Positions 34,336-47,300 of a DNA stretch of 64,000 bases are shown here, piece after piece. The position numbers and the translations under genes were made by a program. Positions within the stretch are counted from its first letter, which is position 1. Each line of letters starts with the position of its first letter. This DNA comes from Uranotaenia lowii (Eukaryota > Arthropoda > Insecta > Diptera > Culicidae): contig NC_073693.1 in NCBI RefSeq assembly GCF_029784155.1, positions 164,964,031 to 165,028,030 on the forward strand, written 5' to 3'. Under the pieces are notes generated by a model. It worked only from the letters and a program-made list of their open reading frames with translations, searched no databases and was not told where the DNA came from.

Positions 34336-35265
34336 CCGTAAAACGGGGTAACTTTGATCACCGGGGTATCTTTGACCAACGATACATTTTTCCACATTAT
34401 CATCAATAACTCAGTCTATAGTTTGAATTTTTGAAAACTGTTTTCTACGTTTGAAAGCCTAAATGTTCAGTATAAAATAGGCATAATTGGCTTTGTATTT
34501 GATTTTTTTTCCTGTGAGAAAAAAATGTAATTTTAAAATCTTAAAATATCGATTTTTTTCAAGGCTCGCAAACAAACAGCTCTCCTGATGATACCAAAAA
34601 GCATTTAGAAGCAAACGGGCTGTTGAATGTGAAAGAACAACTTTTTTCTTTGTATGTGTATAGTTGTAGTGCTATTTTTATAGTCATTTACTGATAATTT
34701 TTTTATTTTAAAAATATAAGGACAGAGTAAGCCCGTATTGGAAAAATTGATAGGAACCCTATCAAATGGTTAACTTTAAAGAAAAAATGAAAACGGAAAT
34801 AGTGGGAGGGCCTTGGAGAATGTGTGAATGTAAAATTTCATTTGTATTTTGAAGCTAAAACTATTTAGCAATTGTTATAAATTTTGCCCTTAAATGTATG
34901 CAGCATCATTGTTCTTTTTTCGATTATAAATGTTTTTAAACATTGTTAAAAAACAATGTAAAATTGAAAAGCTAGCATTTGTAAATATTATGAAGGTGTT
35001 TTGTATCCTTTATGATCAAGAAAACTCGATAAAATCGTCAAAATAGAGACTGATCAATGTTAGCCAAAAGAATCCAATTCTGAAAAGAGACTAAATCGAT
35101 TTTTAAATCAAATTTAAAGTAGTCTAATAAATTTCTGAAACCCTGTTTTACGTTCATAGAAGTCCAGTACTGGTTTTAAAAATATGAAACATGCCACATT
35201 CCCCTTAACAGAAATAATAATCGAAAAATATTGAAAAAAGTGATCAATTTTACCCCGGATTACGG
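34336..35265 (-). mobile_element. TA-flanked MITE, complete copy (family CCGTAA)
   Basis: A 930-bp element with ~25-bp imperfect inverted termini, ccgtaaaacggggtaacttt and the complement of ccgtaatccggggtaaaatt, flanked by TA at 34334-34335 and 35266-35267. It matches the 1-729 copy in reverse. It is noncoding, and its transposase source is unknown. Confidence 0.8.
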
Positions 35266-35267
35266 TA

Positions 35268-38015
35268 TCAGTTTTATACCTCAGTTTTAGTCAACGTATG
35301 TTGCAAAAATGAGTCCTGTGGAACTGATTCCTCTTTACTATAGCTATCGATCTGATTCGCCAAGTGTTGGTAATGACTGACATTCACTCATCTAATTCTG
35401 CTTAGTAGGAAATGCGTAGAGAACTGTGTGTGAGCTGTGTGTAGATCTATCAAACGTTCGACGATCTCGTTGATCAATTGTTCCGATTTAATCCAGAACA
35501 AGTTTATCGTCCCATGTCAACTTATAAAATGTCGACAAATGATAGGATTGATGCGTGTGGGTAGATAGTTTTATTACATAACCACTATAGCTGCTGACGT
35601 TAAATGGATGGAAGCCAATATCATTCATGAATCACACTACTACGGATCATCTGGTTTTCATTCTCATGAACAAGTTTTATACTCCGGATAGCGATGAAAG
35701 ATTTATAAATCCATTCCCAGGTTTCAGTGGCTAAAACTTTCTGAAGATACGTACATAGTTGTTTGTGACTACAAACAGAACCACTTTTCATTATGATTTT
35801 CAAAGTTCAAGGTTAAAATTCTTGAATTCCAATCATAAATAATTTTACATGATACTCCATAAAGTTTTTTGTTAATTGAATCTCCGTCACAACAACAAAT
35901 CGATGTTTGTTTTTATGTGATTCGCTTCAGTCCAGCTGCACTGCTGCCAGCTGTGATTTTTACGAACAGAGTGAGCTCAAGTGTAAACAAAGTGAGCATA
36001 TTTATTAGGTTTTTCAAACAGTTATTTCAATAGTTTAAAAAGGTTTTTTTGGTCCGTTTTTTCTACAAGTTTGTTGTTCAACGTAAGTAGATTCAAATTT
36101 CGTATAGTTTCTAAAAATTTATACTACTATCTAGTTACAGATGCTTAAAATAAAATGCATGTTTAATTCATCGCTTTATGGAACCCCACAAAAAACATTA
36201 TTTTATGATGAATTTTTGCTTTAACCCTCCCCGTTTTTTTTTTCACTAAAAGTTAAAAGAGATATAACTAGTTGCAAAATGATTTTTGGTAGAATTTTGA
36301 AATTCGAAACTACCAAATTTTTTAACATATAAAAATCACTGATTTCATTGACCAAAACATGCATATGAGCACAAAACTAATTCTCTAGCGGAACCGCTTT
36401 AATCGTTCTGGAATGTACATAAAGGTCAAATGACCTAGGTGTATTCTAATTTATTTACTTTAACAGTTTTGCAGCAGCCAAAAATTTTAAATAAAATGTT
36501 TTTAAGCTCAAAGATGTAGTTCGAGTAAGCAAATAATGACTATATGCGAATGGAAGGCTACAGTTTGTGTTGTCCATTCAACTAAGTTCATTCGGTTACA
36601 ATTTGGTTATTTTAATAACGTAAAAATGATCTTATTTCCGAACACTTAAAAAGTTTTGAAAAAGTTAAAATAGTTATCAGGAATGAATAGATAAAAGTTC
36701 AGTAATTAAATATACAATTATTTAAGAACGATGCTTCATCACATCCGATAATCAATTTCATATGGCCTCACAATATGTTTGGCAAAAAAAATATGAAAAA
36801 AAACAAACGATCGGTTCAATATTCAATTACTTTTAAAACGAGATTCTTTTTAAATTTTACATCAAGTACAAATAACTAGCATGTCTAAGATTGGTTGATA
36901 TTATGGTTTTAAAATTATTTAATTAGACATGAAAAGTACATTTTTTGAGTGAAGCATTTAGTTTAATATAAAAATAATAATAAATTTTGTATAATGAATG
37001 CTGATTTTTGTATTAATTTACTTACCTTTGTGCTTATTTTCAACTGAATCAATCCAAAAATAACAAAGAAAACCTAAAAAAAATAATCAATTTTCAAGCC
37101 GATTTACGATACCTTGACGGCTTAACACAACCAAAACTAGCTTATATATGATTATTCAACTATTTTTTCTGAATATAAAGTTGAAAAAAATTGAAAACTG
37201 ATAATTTTTTATTTATAAATTCACTTTTTAAAAAAGCTTGTTTTCTAATACCATTTGAAAGCACTGACTTCAATCACATAATACTCACCTTGAGAATACG
37301 TTTTAAAAAACAAAAAAAGCAAAAAAAGAATCTTGAATAGTTTTCCGAACTTTTCCTTTCACCAGTTTTTGTGAAAATTCTTCAGGTGTTTCAAAATTTT
37401 ACGTTAAAAAATGTTGTTTCCATGCATCATTTGTTTACATTTTCCTTCACTCTGTTCAGCTGTCAAAATCGCCCGACCCCCATTTTACGACCCACAAAAC
37501 GGTTCATATATGTAGATATGTGTATACTAGGGTATGTGATGTTTAAAATGATCAGTTCAGTCAAGATTTGCTGAAACACATTTTATATTGACTAAGGCAA
37601 ATAAATAATCATAAGCACTGATAGCTCAATCTTTGATGTTATTATTTAAATAAAGTACAAATCAAAAGTATTCAATGATCATACAATTACAGAAAACACT
37701 TACCGGCCGTTTCCGGTCAGGGTTAAATCTGTTATGGGCCTAGGTGCAATTTACATAGACGCATCATAAAAAAGTGACTACAAATTCATTAACGATATGG
37801 GGTGGAGAACAATGGTCTTACGCATAGTATAAGTAGGTAGGTAGTCGGCTGCGTTTTGCGCCTCATCGATTATTGTTCTCTCAGAGCCGCTTTATTAGGA
37901 ACGTTGGAGGCGCCCATTGAAAAGAAAAAAAAAAACAACGAACTCCCACGTTTATCGCACATTTCAGCAGCTTTACCTACGAATGGATCTGATAAATATG
38001 AGCATCATATTTATC
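35268..38015. other. AT-rich noncoding stretch, nothing recognised
   Basis: Long A/T runs and only short, unconvincing frames. No gene, RNA or bounded repeat could be supported. Confidence 0.45.
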
Positions 38016-38017
38016 TA

Positions 38018-39211
38018 CACAGCAAAAAAAGTGTTGTGATTTTACATCGAAAAAGTGCACATAACCTGAGTCGCAAATGGTACCTAATATTACATCATTT
38101 TGATGTTCAAGAAAATATACAATGAATGTATCGTAGTAGACAAATTCGAGCGCGCAAATTATGTACCGACAACTTTTGAAGAAATCGTAAGCCGTTTTCA
38201 TTTGAGGTTTTCATTTTAATAATTTTACTTTCGCTTGATAACTGTTTCAATTTTTAAAATTAAAATTTAAGAACTAAAATTTTGGTTGATCCTTACATGT
38301 AGGATAATCAGATTAAAATTGCGATTCAATTTTTCTAAAAATTTATTTACAAATTTGGTCTTAAGTCAATTTTTATTTAAAATCACTTTCCTTACTAAAT
38401 TATCAATTATCTAAATTTTCTGTTTAAGTTTGTTCCTATCGTTGAAGAGGTCCTCCATTTTCTGGTTGTACGGATACGAAGCACATTTTTGAGCAATCCG
38501 ACTTAAATTTTAAGAATTAATGCGCTTGCAACAACCAAATCCAGACAGTTGCACGGGGCAGAATCTACTAAATTTCTAGATCCTTGACAGCTTTTCCACA
38601 GAAGGATCTGGATTCCTGACAATAATCATCACGCTGAAACGTTACAGCGATATTCCTCATTCGGCCAACTTGGCCAATTCCTTCCTTATAAATGGATGTC
38701 CCTTGGATAACCATGGCACTAGGTGATTGCAAACCTTAACACTGCATTTCTGTAACAATTTAAAGAAAAAGTTCATAGAGATGGTGAAAGAATGGAAAAA
38801 ATATTCACCTTCACATCCAGTTGTTTCAAGTCTCCGGATCATTTTGTTTGACTGATACATTCAAGCGCAATTTCCTGCAAAATGACAAATAATGGAAAAA
38901 AAATTGGGATGAATAGTTTTGCTATGAGTTTTAAAGTTAATTGGTATGACTTACCAAGAGAACAAATCCTTCTGAGCTCCACAATCTTCTTCTCACTTTT
39001 TGATATGAAAATTTGTTTTAACGTCAAATATGATAAACATTGGCTACTTGATGTGATACTATATATTAGGTAGTGATATTACACTATGTGACCTGTTCAA
39101 GTTGTGTACATAAAATCGATGTGATAATAAAACAAAAATCAAAAATTTTGCATTTATTGGCTTACATCCTCAAAAATTACATCGGCCATCGTTACATTTT
39201 TTTTTGCTGTG
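38018..39211. mobile_element. Possible TA-flanked MITE, CACAGCAAAAAAA ends
   Basis: The left end is cacagcaaaaaaagtg and the right end ttttttttgctgtg, flanked by TA at 38016-38017 and 39212-39213. The matching termini are only ~13 bp and of low complexity, so chance pairing is possible. The interior is noncoding. Confidence 0.4.
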
Positions 39212-39213
39212 TA

Positions 39214-40786
39214 GCTATAGGTGCATCGTTTGTTTTTTTTTGTCTACAGTGTACACCTATGATACGTACTTAGAAGCTATTCAACGTTACTCACACAGTG
39301 CAATTTAAAACGGGTTTTTTTAACTAACTTTTAAGGGGAAAGGAACTCTTGAATTTCTTACAAAATTTAACTACCAAGTTCAGAGAAAAGTACTTCGAAA
39401 AGCTTATTGAAAACATAAAGGTATTTGCATATTTGCATCAGAAGTTGTTTTAATATGCGAGGGTGTTTTGCATATAAAAACAACTTCTGAGAAGCGATTT
39501 TTAATGCGTCCAAGCTAATACACTGTTTTCAACTTTCATTTTAGTAAGATTACTTCCATTTGATATTTTTTAAGTTGATTTGTTTTGGATACTTCATCCT
39601 AGAACTTATGTTAAAGATATGAAGTCAGTTATTTAAGCCACAAAAATTAGTGACTTGAATATATTTCGTTCAAAAATATATCGCTTTTATTGTCCATTAT
39701 AACTTAAATTACCACTTGAAAGTAATGCAAAGTTCCTCAGAAACGTTAAAAAAGCCATCAAGAAAATAAAAAAAAACATCTTCTTCTCGTTGCGTTCTTT
39801 TTTATCCAACCTACATCTTATACCAGAGTACTTTACACCATCTCAGAGCTTTTTGGTACAATATAGCACTGGCTCCACTAATTGGATTATCTCAAATTGA
39901 TGCTGGTTGAAGGCATTGTCTTCTAAAGCTTTTTAAAACTGTTGTAAAATTAATATAATCTGCTGGTAGATAGACAACCATTTTACCACTTACATGCATC
40001 AAAACGAGATATCCAGCATCAACAAGATGAAGTACCAAGTAGGTATCTACACCCAAGACGATAGTGTTGTCACAATAGAGACAAATTAATTATGATTTAA
40101 ACCGCCTCAGCCTCAGCCCGGCATTGTTCGCGGTGTGCGCCACATTCCATCATAATCATTAGCATCGGCCATTTTTTGCAGTTTCCCGCGCAAATTTGTT
40201 CACGCTCCGGGGAGACGCCCTCGCGCACGTGGTAGTTTTTTCTAGGTTTTGTGTAGATGATTTGGCTGATTTTTTCCGTCCGCGTATGACTACGAACACA
40301 TGTTTGCGTCAAACTGGTGAATGGTAAACATTATGATGTTCCGAATCATGAATATAGCCAAGCCCATAAGAACCTGACACACCATTCCAATTACATCGTC
40401 CGATCGTCGAAATGAACATTCGAGCCCTGGCGTGTGAAAACTTGTATGACATTAAACATATTCAATTTGAACGTTCACTTGATACAAACCAGGTTGCAGT
40501 TTTTGGAAGATTCTGCCACTGACGGACTCCCTAACTGACTGAAACGATGTTGACCTTCATCGGCTGGATATTTTCTTCTGATGTCGTCAGTGGATAAAAA
40601 TAAAAAAGCCTCACCAGAATGAGCTGGGATTCCGGGGAACGGGTTTCCAGTTTTCGAATTTGGTAAAAGGAAGGCTAACTGTTAATGTTTTTTTGAAAGG
40701 ATTGTTGTGATGCATGCTGCTATCGAAAGACGGGTTTCGTTCTGTCACGAAGATTCTGTGAAGGGGTAGAAAGTAATGGCACAAAT
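39214..40786. other. Noncoding flank, nothing recognised
   Basis: A somewhat GC-richer patch is present at 40100-40330. No supported gene. Confidence 0.4.
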
Positions 40787-40791
40787 GAATC

Positions 40792-41314
40792 TGTTGACAA
40801 CTGGGAGCACTGCAGGAGGTGCACTTTGCGACGAGGATCGTCGCTGTCAATCAAGTGACGTTTAGCTGTTGGGCGGTTTTCGGATCGTCTTTTCTGCTGA
40901 ATCATCGGTACCAGAAGCATCAACGAGAGCATCGACGAGAGTTATAAAAAGTTAAAATTCTAAAAGTTATTATTACTATAGTTTCCAAAGTTTATTCTAT
41001 CAAAGTAAAAGTTTATCGCATTGTATCTAGTTCCAAACTTTGTACCAACATTATAGGATACACATGCAGGTTTGTCTTTCCTATTTAGTAACATTTTGCG
41101 TTTACCTAACCTTGAAATGCTTAACAGGGATAACAATCAAGAGGAACTATAACTTGTTCAAGCGTGGTAAAACTATACCGGATTTACTGATTCTGTAAGT
41201 TCAATTAATTATATATTCCTAATGCACAATCTAAAATACAAATTTTTGCAGTTTAAAGCTGCTCAGCATCTGCTATTGAAAATCAGTTTTTTCATATCCA
41301 CCACGTCCGGAACA
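40792..41314 (+). repeat. BEL 5' LTR
   Basis: Begins TGTTGAC and ends GGAACA. A TATA-like word, tataaaaa, sits at 40943-40950 and could drive transcription. Confidence 0.9.
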
Positions 41315-41330
41315 ATTCTTTAAAAGAATC

Positions 41331-44300
41331 ATGGAAAATAACCATGAAAGCGGCCAACTTGGAACGCCACAACCGGAGGAAACGGATTTCCTGTGCCCAG
41401 GATGCGATCTTCCGAATTCGGCCAGCAATATGGTGCAGTGTGACACGTGTCAAGCTTGGTGGCACCAAACATGTGCCGGTGTAACGGAGTCCGTCGAGAA
41501 GCGACCGTGGAGCTGCAAATTTTGTGTTCCGGTTCAGAACACACGAGCTCCCAGCACGTCCAGTTCCAAGGCTCGTCGTCGCGACCTCCAATTGCAGCAG
41601 CTAGAGGCAAAGCGCGCACTGGAGAGTCAAGCAAGGAAGTTGAAACTGCAGGCCAAGTTAGAGGAACTTGATGCAGAAAAAATTTATGTTGATGAACGGT
41701 TCAATCTACTCCAGGAACAAATGGATTCCGATGACAGCGAGGTAAGCGGTTTCGAAATAGATCCGGATGAGTCGCAGGTTCAAAGCTGGTTGGAATCAAC
41801 ACCCGAATCGGAAGGTGCAGCAAGCGAGCTCGTTCTTTCGGAAACTTCGCGCAATCAAGGTGACCAGCAGCAGCCCCATACGAGCAGCACAGTCACACTC
41901 ACCACTTCCGATCGACAACGACGATACACCGGTGCGTTTCCCCGCAGTAATACTGGCGCACAGGAAAGCTCTAGCTCCCGTAACCTATGGAGCAAATCAC
42001 ACGCTTGGTCGATCATGGGCGTGCACCAGTGGGAGTCGGTTATGCTACAGCAAGGCGTTCTTCGAATGCAGGATCCGAAATCGCGCGCCAGCATCGCGAA
42101 TCCAGGTACCGAGGCCACAGAATCCAATTCTAGAAGGCAAGGAGTGGAAAAGCAGCCAACAACAGAACCAGCTAGTTATCGGCGAGCATCGCTACCGGAT
42201 CGACATTTTCCGATCCCACATTTGGTGGACAATTCGTCTGGGTCTCAACCGGGACCATCCAAGGAACATCCCCCGAATCATCAATCAACCAAATCGAAGG
42301 TTCAGCTAAATTCGACACCAAAGTTGAATGCCGGAGGCGGTTTTCGAGGTCCAAGTGGTGCACAGCCGAAGGGTGGCAATATCGGGACGAGGAACCAGGC
42401 GTCGTTGGGAGGTACTAGAGAGCCTTCGTTCAGCCGCCCAATGTCGGCGAACCGTAACAGCCATCCTCCCCCTCTCAACCCCCTCCAGCAAACACAAGGT
42501 AGGAACATTCCACTTAATACTTTGCCCAGACCAATAAATGATTATAATGCCCATGTTAATGACCACCTCGAACCATATATTAAGCAACTCGGTCTTGGAC
42601 CTAATGAGCTGCCAGTTGTTGCAAATGTTATGACCTCGTATCAACCATCCCCCTCGCAACTAGCCACACGCCAGGTCATGAACCGACCTTTGCCAGAATT
42701 CTCCGGTAACCCGGCCGACTGGCCGTTATTTATTAGCATTTTTACAAATACTACCCTGGCGTGCGGTTTTAACCCAGCTGAGAATCTCGATCGTTTGCAG
42801 CGCTCTTTGAAAGGCGTAGCTTTAGAAGCCGTGCGCAGTAAACTTCTACTTCCCGAGTCTGTGCCTCAAATTATAGACACTCTGCGTTCTTTATTCGGCC
42901 GACCAGAGCTTCTTATTGATTCCCTGTTGAAAAAGGTCAGATCCCTTCCCGCTCCTAAAGCAGACAAGTTAGAAACACTGATGGAGTTCGGTATAGCGGT
43001 GCAAAGCCTGTGCGACCATTTAGTAGCCGCGAATCAACGCGCACATTTGTCGAATCCCACGTTAATGTCTGAGCTTGTCGGTCGTCTTCCCACGCAGCAG
43101 CAACTCGAGTGGTCTGACTTTAGTGTTGAGTTCAGTGAAGTGAACATGGAAATCTTCGGTGTGTTCATGGCCAAGTTGGTGAAGACTGCTAGTAGAGTGA
43201 CTCGTTACAGTGGGTCTCAGGTGAAGGAGGAGAAGTACAAGCCCAAGCGGGGTGCAGTGAATACACACACCGAGACTCCCAGAGATATTCCCAAGAATAT
43301 GCCCGATAAGAAGAAGTGTCCCGCCTGTTCTCGAGATCACCGGTTGCGGGACTGCAGCAAATTCAAGTCATTCGATGTGGACGGAAGGTGGCATTTTGTT
43401 CAACAATACAACATCTGCAGGATCTGTCTGTTCCCACATGGAAGAAGATCTTGCCGAAGCAGTAGTCGCTGTGGAGTCAATGCATGTACCAATCGACATC
43501 ATCCATTGCTTCATTCAACCAAACCAGTAGCAGCTAGTGGTACTCAAGATAATTCGCCATCACATCCAGTCGCAAGCGGAAATTTCTCTCATAGTGCTTC
43601 AGAGGTTCCGTTTCTGTTCCGCATTCTACCTATTACGGTTCACGGCAATGGCAATTCGAAGGAGGTGTTCTCATTCATCGACGAAGGTTCTGCGCTTACG
43701 TTGGTGGAGGAAGCGTTGGTGAAAGAGCTTGGCATTGAAGGTACCCCGCGAGAACTGTGTCTACAATGGACTGGTAAAGTATCACGAACAGAACGAGAAT
43801 CGAAGGTGATTGATCTGCAAGTTTCGAGCGTGACGGGATTGAAGGCAACTCTGAAAGAGACAAGGACTGTAAAGAAGTTGGGCCTCACAAGTCAGTCACT
43901 GAATTTCGAAAGATTAACAACGCAATATTCCCATCTCAAGGGACTTCCGGTCAGGAGCTACAGCAATGCTACTCCGCGCGTTCTGATCGGGGTCAACAAC
44001 ATCCATCTCACTGTTCCGCTGAAAATCAAAGAAGGCCTATTTCATGAACCAAAGGCTACCAAAACCAGGATGGGTTGGTGTGTGTACGGAGGCGTTTCAA
44101 CGGGTAGATCTACTCCATTACTGAACTATCATGCTTGTAGTTGCACTAGTGATGAAACCTTGCACAACATAGTCCGCGATTACTTTTCGTTGGAAGAAGC
44201 TGGTGTTTACCCTTCTGTTCAGATAGAGTCCGAAGCTGATAAGCGAGCACGAAGAATTATGCAAGATACGTCCTCCAGAGTAGGGGATAGATTCCAAACT

Positions 44301-47300
44301 GGGCTATTATGGCGATGCGATGACTTCGAACTTCCAGATTCATATCCGATGGCAGTCAAACGGCTAGAGTGTTTGGAGCGGAAACTAAATCGACACCCAC
44401 AGTTACGGGAAAACGTTATCCAGCAGCTCAAGAACTACCAAGCCAAGGGATACGCTCATAGAGCCACAGAAGAAGAACTCCTGAACTCCGATCCGCGACG
44501 TGTGTGGTACTTACCGCTCGGAGTTGTTACCAATCCTAAAAAGCCATCAAAAGTACGTCTTATCTGGGATGCGTCTGCTACCGTTGATCAAATATCGCTG
44601 AATAAAATGCTGCTTAAAGGACCTGATGAGTTAACAACGTTGCCTCATGTGCTTTTCCGTTTCCGTCAGTTCCCAGTCGCCGTTTGTGCGGACATAGCCG
44701 AGATGTTCCACCAAATACAAATAATCCAAGCTGATCGTCAATCGCAGAGATTTCTCTGGCGTACAGACCCTCAAGAACCCCCGGAAGTCTATGTGATGGA
44801 TGTAGCAACATTTGGTTCCACCTGTTCCCCGGCTACAGCGCAGTATATCAAAAATAGAAACGCGCAAGAGTTTGAGAAGGTCTATCCACGGGCGGTTGAA
44901 GCCATAGTTAAGTGTCACTACGTGGATGACTACTTTGACAGTTTCGAGACGGAACTAGAAGCGGCAAAGGTTGCGCCGGAAGTTAAGATGATCCACGCAA
45001 AAGGCGGGTTCAATTTACGTGACTGGAGATCTAATAGACCGGAAGTCCTACAACATCTTGATGGTGGAACCACATCACAACCAAAAGATCTGAGCATAGA
45101 GAGCTCTCATGGCTTTGAACGTGTTCTCGGCATGCATTGGTTGCCCCAGGAAGATACCTTAAGCTACTCCACAGTTCTACCATCCGAAATTAATGAAGTC
45201 ATTGCTACGAAAACACCTCCAACAAAGCGACAATTACTACGATGCCTAATGTCCTTTTTCGACCCCCTTGGTCTCTTGGCAGCATTCGTCGTTTACGGGA
45301 AAGTCCTTTTGCAAGACGTCTGGCGATGTGGAACATCTTGGGATGAGAAAATCGACGAAAAGTCCTTTGAGAAGTGGCAGAAATGGGTAGAGTATTTTCC
45401 GAAGGTCGAAAGCTTGCGTATTCCTCGTTGCTACTTTTCTGAAATCCGAACCAGTCATTATCAGAGTTTGGAACTACACATCTTCGTAGATGCCAGCGAA
45501 GACGCCTATGCCGCCGTAGCTTACTTCCGCATTTCGTATCGAGAGGAATTCAAGTGTAACTTAATATCAGCCAAAACTAAAGTAGCGCCGCTCAAACATT
45601 GTTCTATTCCTCGTTTGGAGCTGATGGCCGCAGTGCTTGGAACGCGTCTGATGAAGTTCGTGATGGAAGGTCATACAGTAATTCCCCGACGTGTAATATT
45701 CTGGTCCGATTCAAGTACCGTTCTTTCGTGGATTCAGTCCGACCACCGGCGATATTCGCAGTTTGTGGCGTGCCGTGTAGGAGAGATATTGTCAACAACC
45801 AACATCACCGACTGGCGATGGGTTCCATCGAAGTTAAACATTGCTGACCATGCCACCAAATGGGCCCTTGGGCCACAGCTGCAGGCGGACGATACGTGGT
45901 TTAGTGGTCCAGAGTTTCTGCAGAAGACCGAGAGGGAATGGCCTCAACCGAGAAAGCTAACGTCGACGCCAGAAGAGCTTAAGGCCACCTGCGTACATCA
46001 CGTGCCCGTTGATCTCGAAGTAGTGGTCGCGTTTTCCCGATTTTCAAAGTGGGAGCGGCTGTTACGATCTATGTCATGCGTGTACCGATTCCTGGACCGA
46101 TACCTGAACGGATTTCCAAATCGCGCCAGGCTGCCGCGTGGACATTTCCCGGGGCCACAAGAAGAGTTGTTAGCAGCAGAAAATGCCTTGTTTCGTATGG
46201 TCCAGATGCAGGCCTTCCCAGAAGAAGTAGCTCTACTGAAAGCCAATCAAGATCTTCCAACTAAATGCCAAGCTACTATACCCAAGTCGAGTAAACTCTA
46301 CAAGTTGACACCGTACCTCGATGAACGTGGCGTACTTCGTATAGACGGACGAGTCGGAGCGGCGAAAAATGTTTCCACCGGTGCTAAGTTTCCGGTAATC
46401 CTCGACAAAGATCATCCTGTGACAGAACTAATAGTCCACTATTATCACCAGAAGTACCTACACGCCAATTTCGAAACCGTTGTTAATGAGCTGCGGCAGC
46501 ATTTCCACATCAGTCAGATCCGCCCAACTGTAAAGAGAGTTATCCGTAAATGTCAGTGGTGCAAGATCTACAAGTCGAAGCCGAAGATTCCCAAGATGGC
46601 ACCTCTACCCGAGGCAAGGCTTGCCTCCTACGTACGCCCCTTCAGTTTCGTGGGTTTAGATCTCTTTGGCCCGGTGTTGGTGAAAGTGGGAAGAAGTTCG
46701 GTCAAGCGGTGGATTGCCCTTTTCACCTGCATGACCATCAGAGCCGTTCACGTAGAAGTGGTCTACACGCTGAGTACAGAATCCTGCATCATGGGTATCC
46801 GCAGGTTCATAGGACGACGAGGAGCTCCTATTGAGATCCATTCCGACAACGGGACTAACTTCCGTGGTGCGGACAACATACTGCAGCAACAAATTCTCAA
46901 GTTCCACGAAGATATGGCCGCTACGTTTACCAATGCCTCCACGAAATGGGTCTTCATACCTCCCGGAACCCCTCATATGGGGGGTTGCTGGGAACGCATG
47001 GTACGATCAGTTAAGACAGCTCTCGAGGCCAGTATTCAAGATGGGAGAAAGTTAGACGATGAAGCCTTGTACACCTTAATCGTCGACGCCGAAGGAATTG
47101 TTAACTCGCGGCCGCTTACCTATTTGCCGCTGGAGTCTGAGGCGAATGAAGCGCTAACCCCAAACCATTTTCTTTTGGGTAGCTCTACAGGGGTCAAACA
47201 ACCGCCGATGAACTTCATCGACTTGGGTCGAACATCGAACCGAACCTGGAATCTTATTCAAAACCAGCTGGACGGATTTTGGCGTCGATGGATCCGGGAA

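Noticed and set aside
35900..36060. Possible host promoter or 5' exon
   Set aside because: No initiator, splice or coding pattern could be supported.
41292..47055. Many 60-180 codon frames overlapping the BEL polyprotein
   Set aside because: They are shadows of the intact 2108-codon frame.
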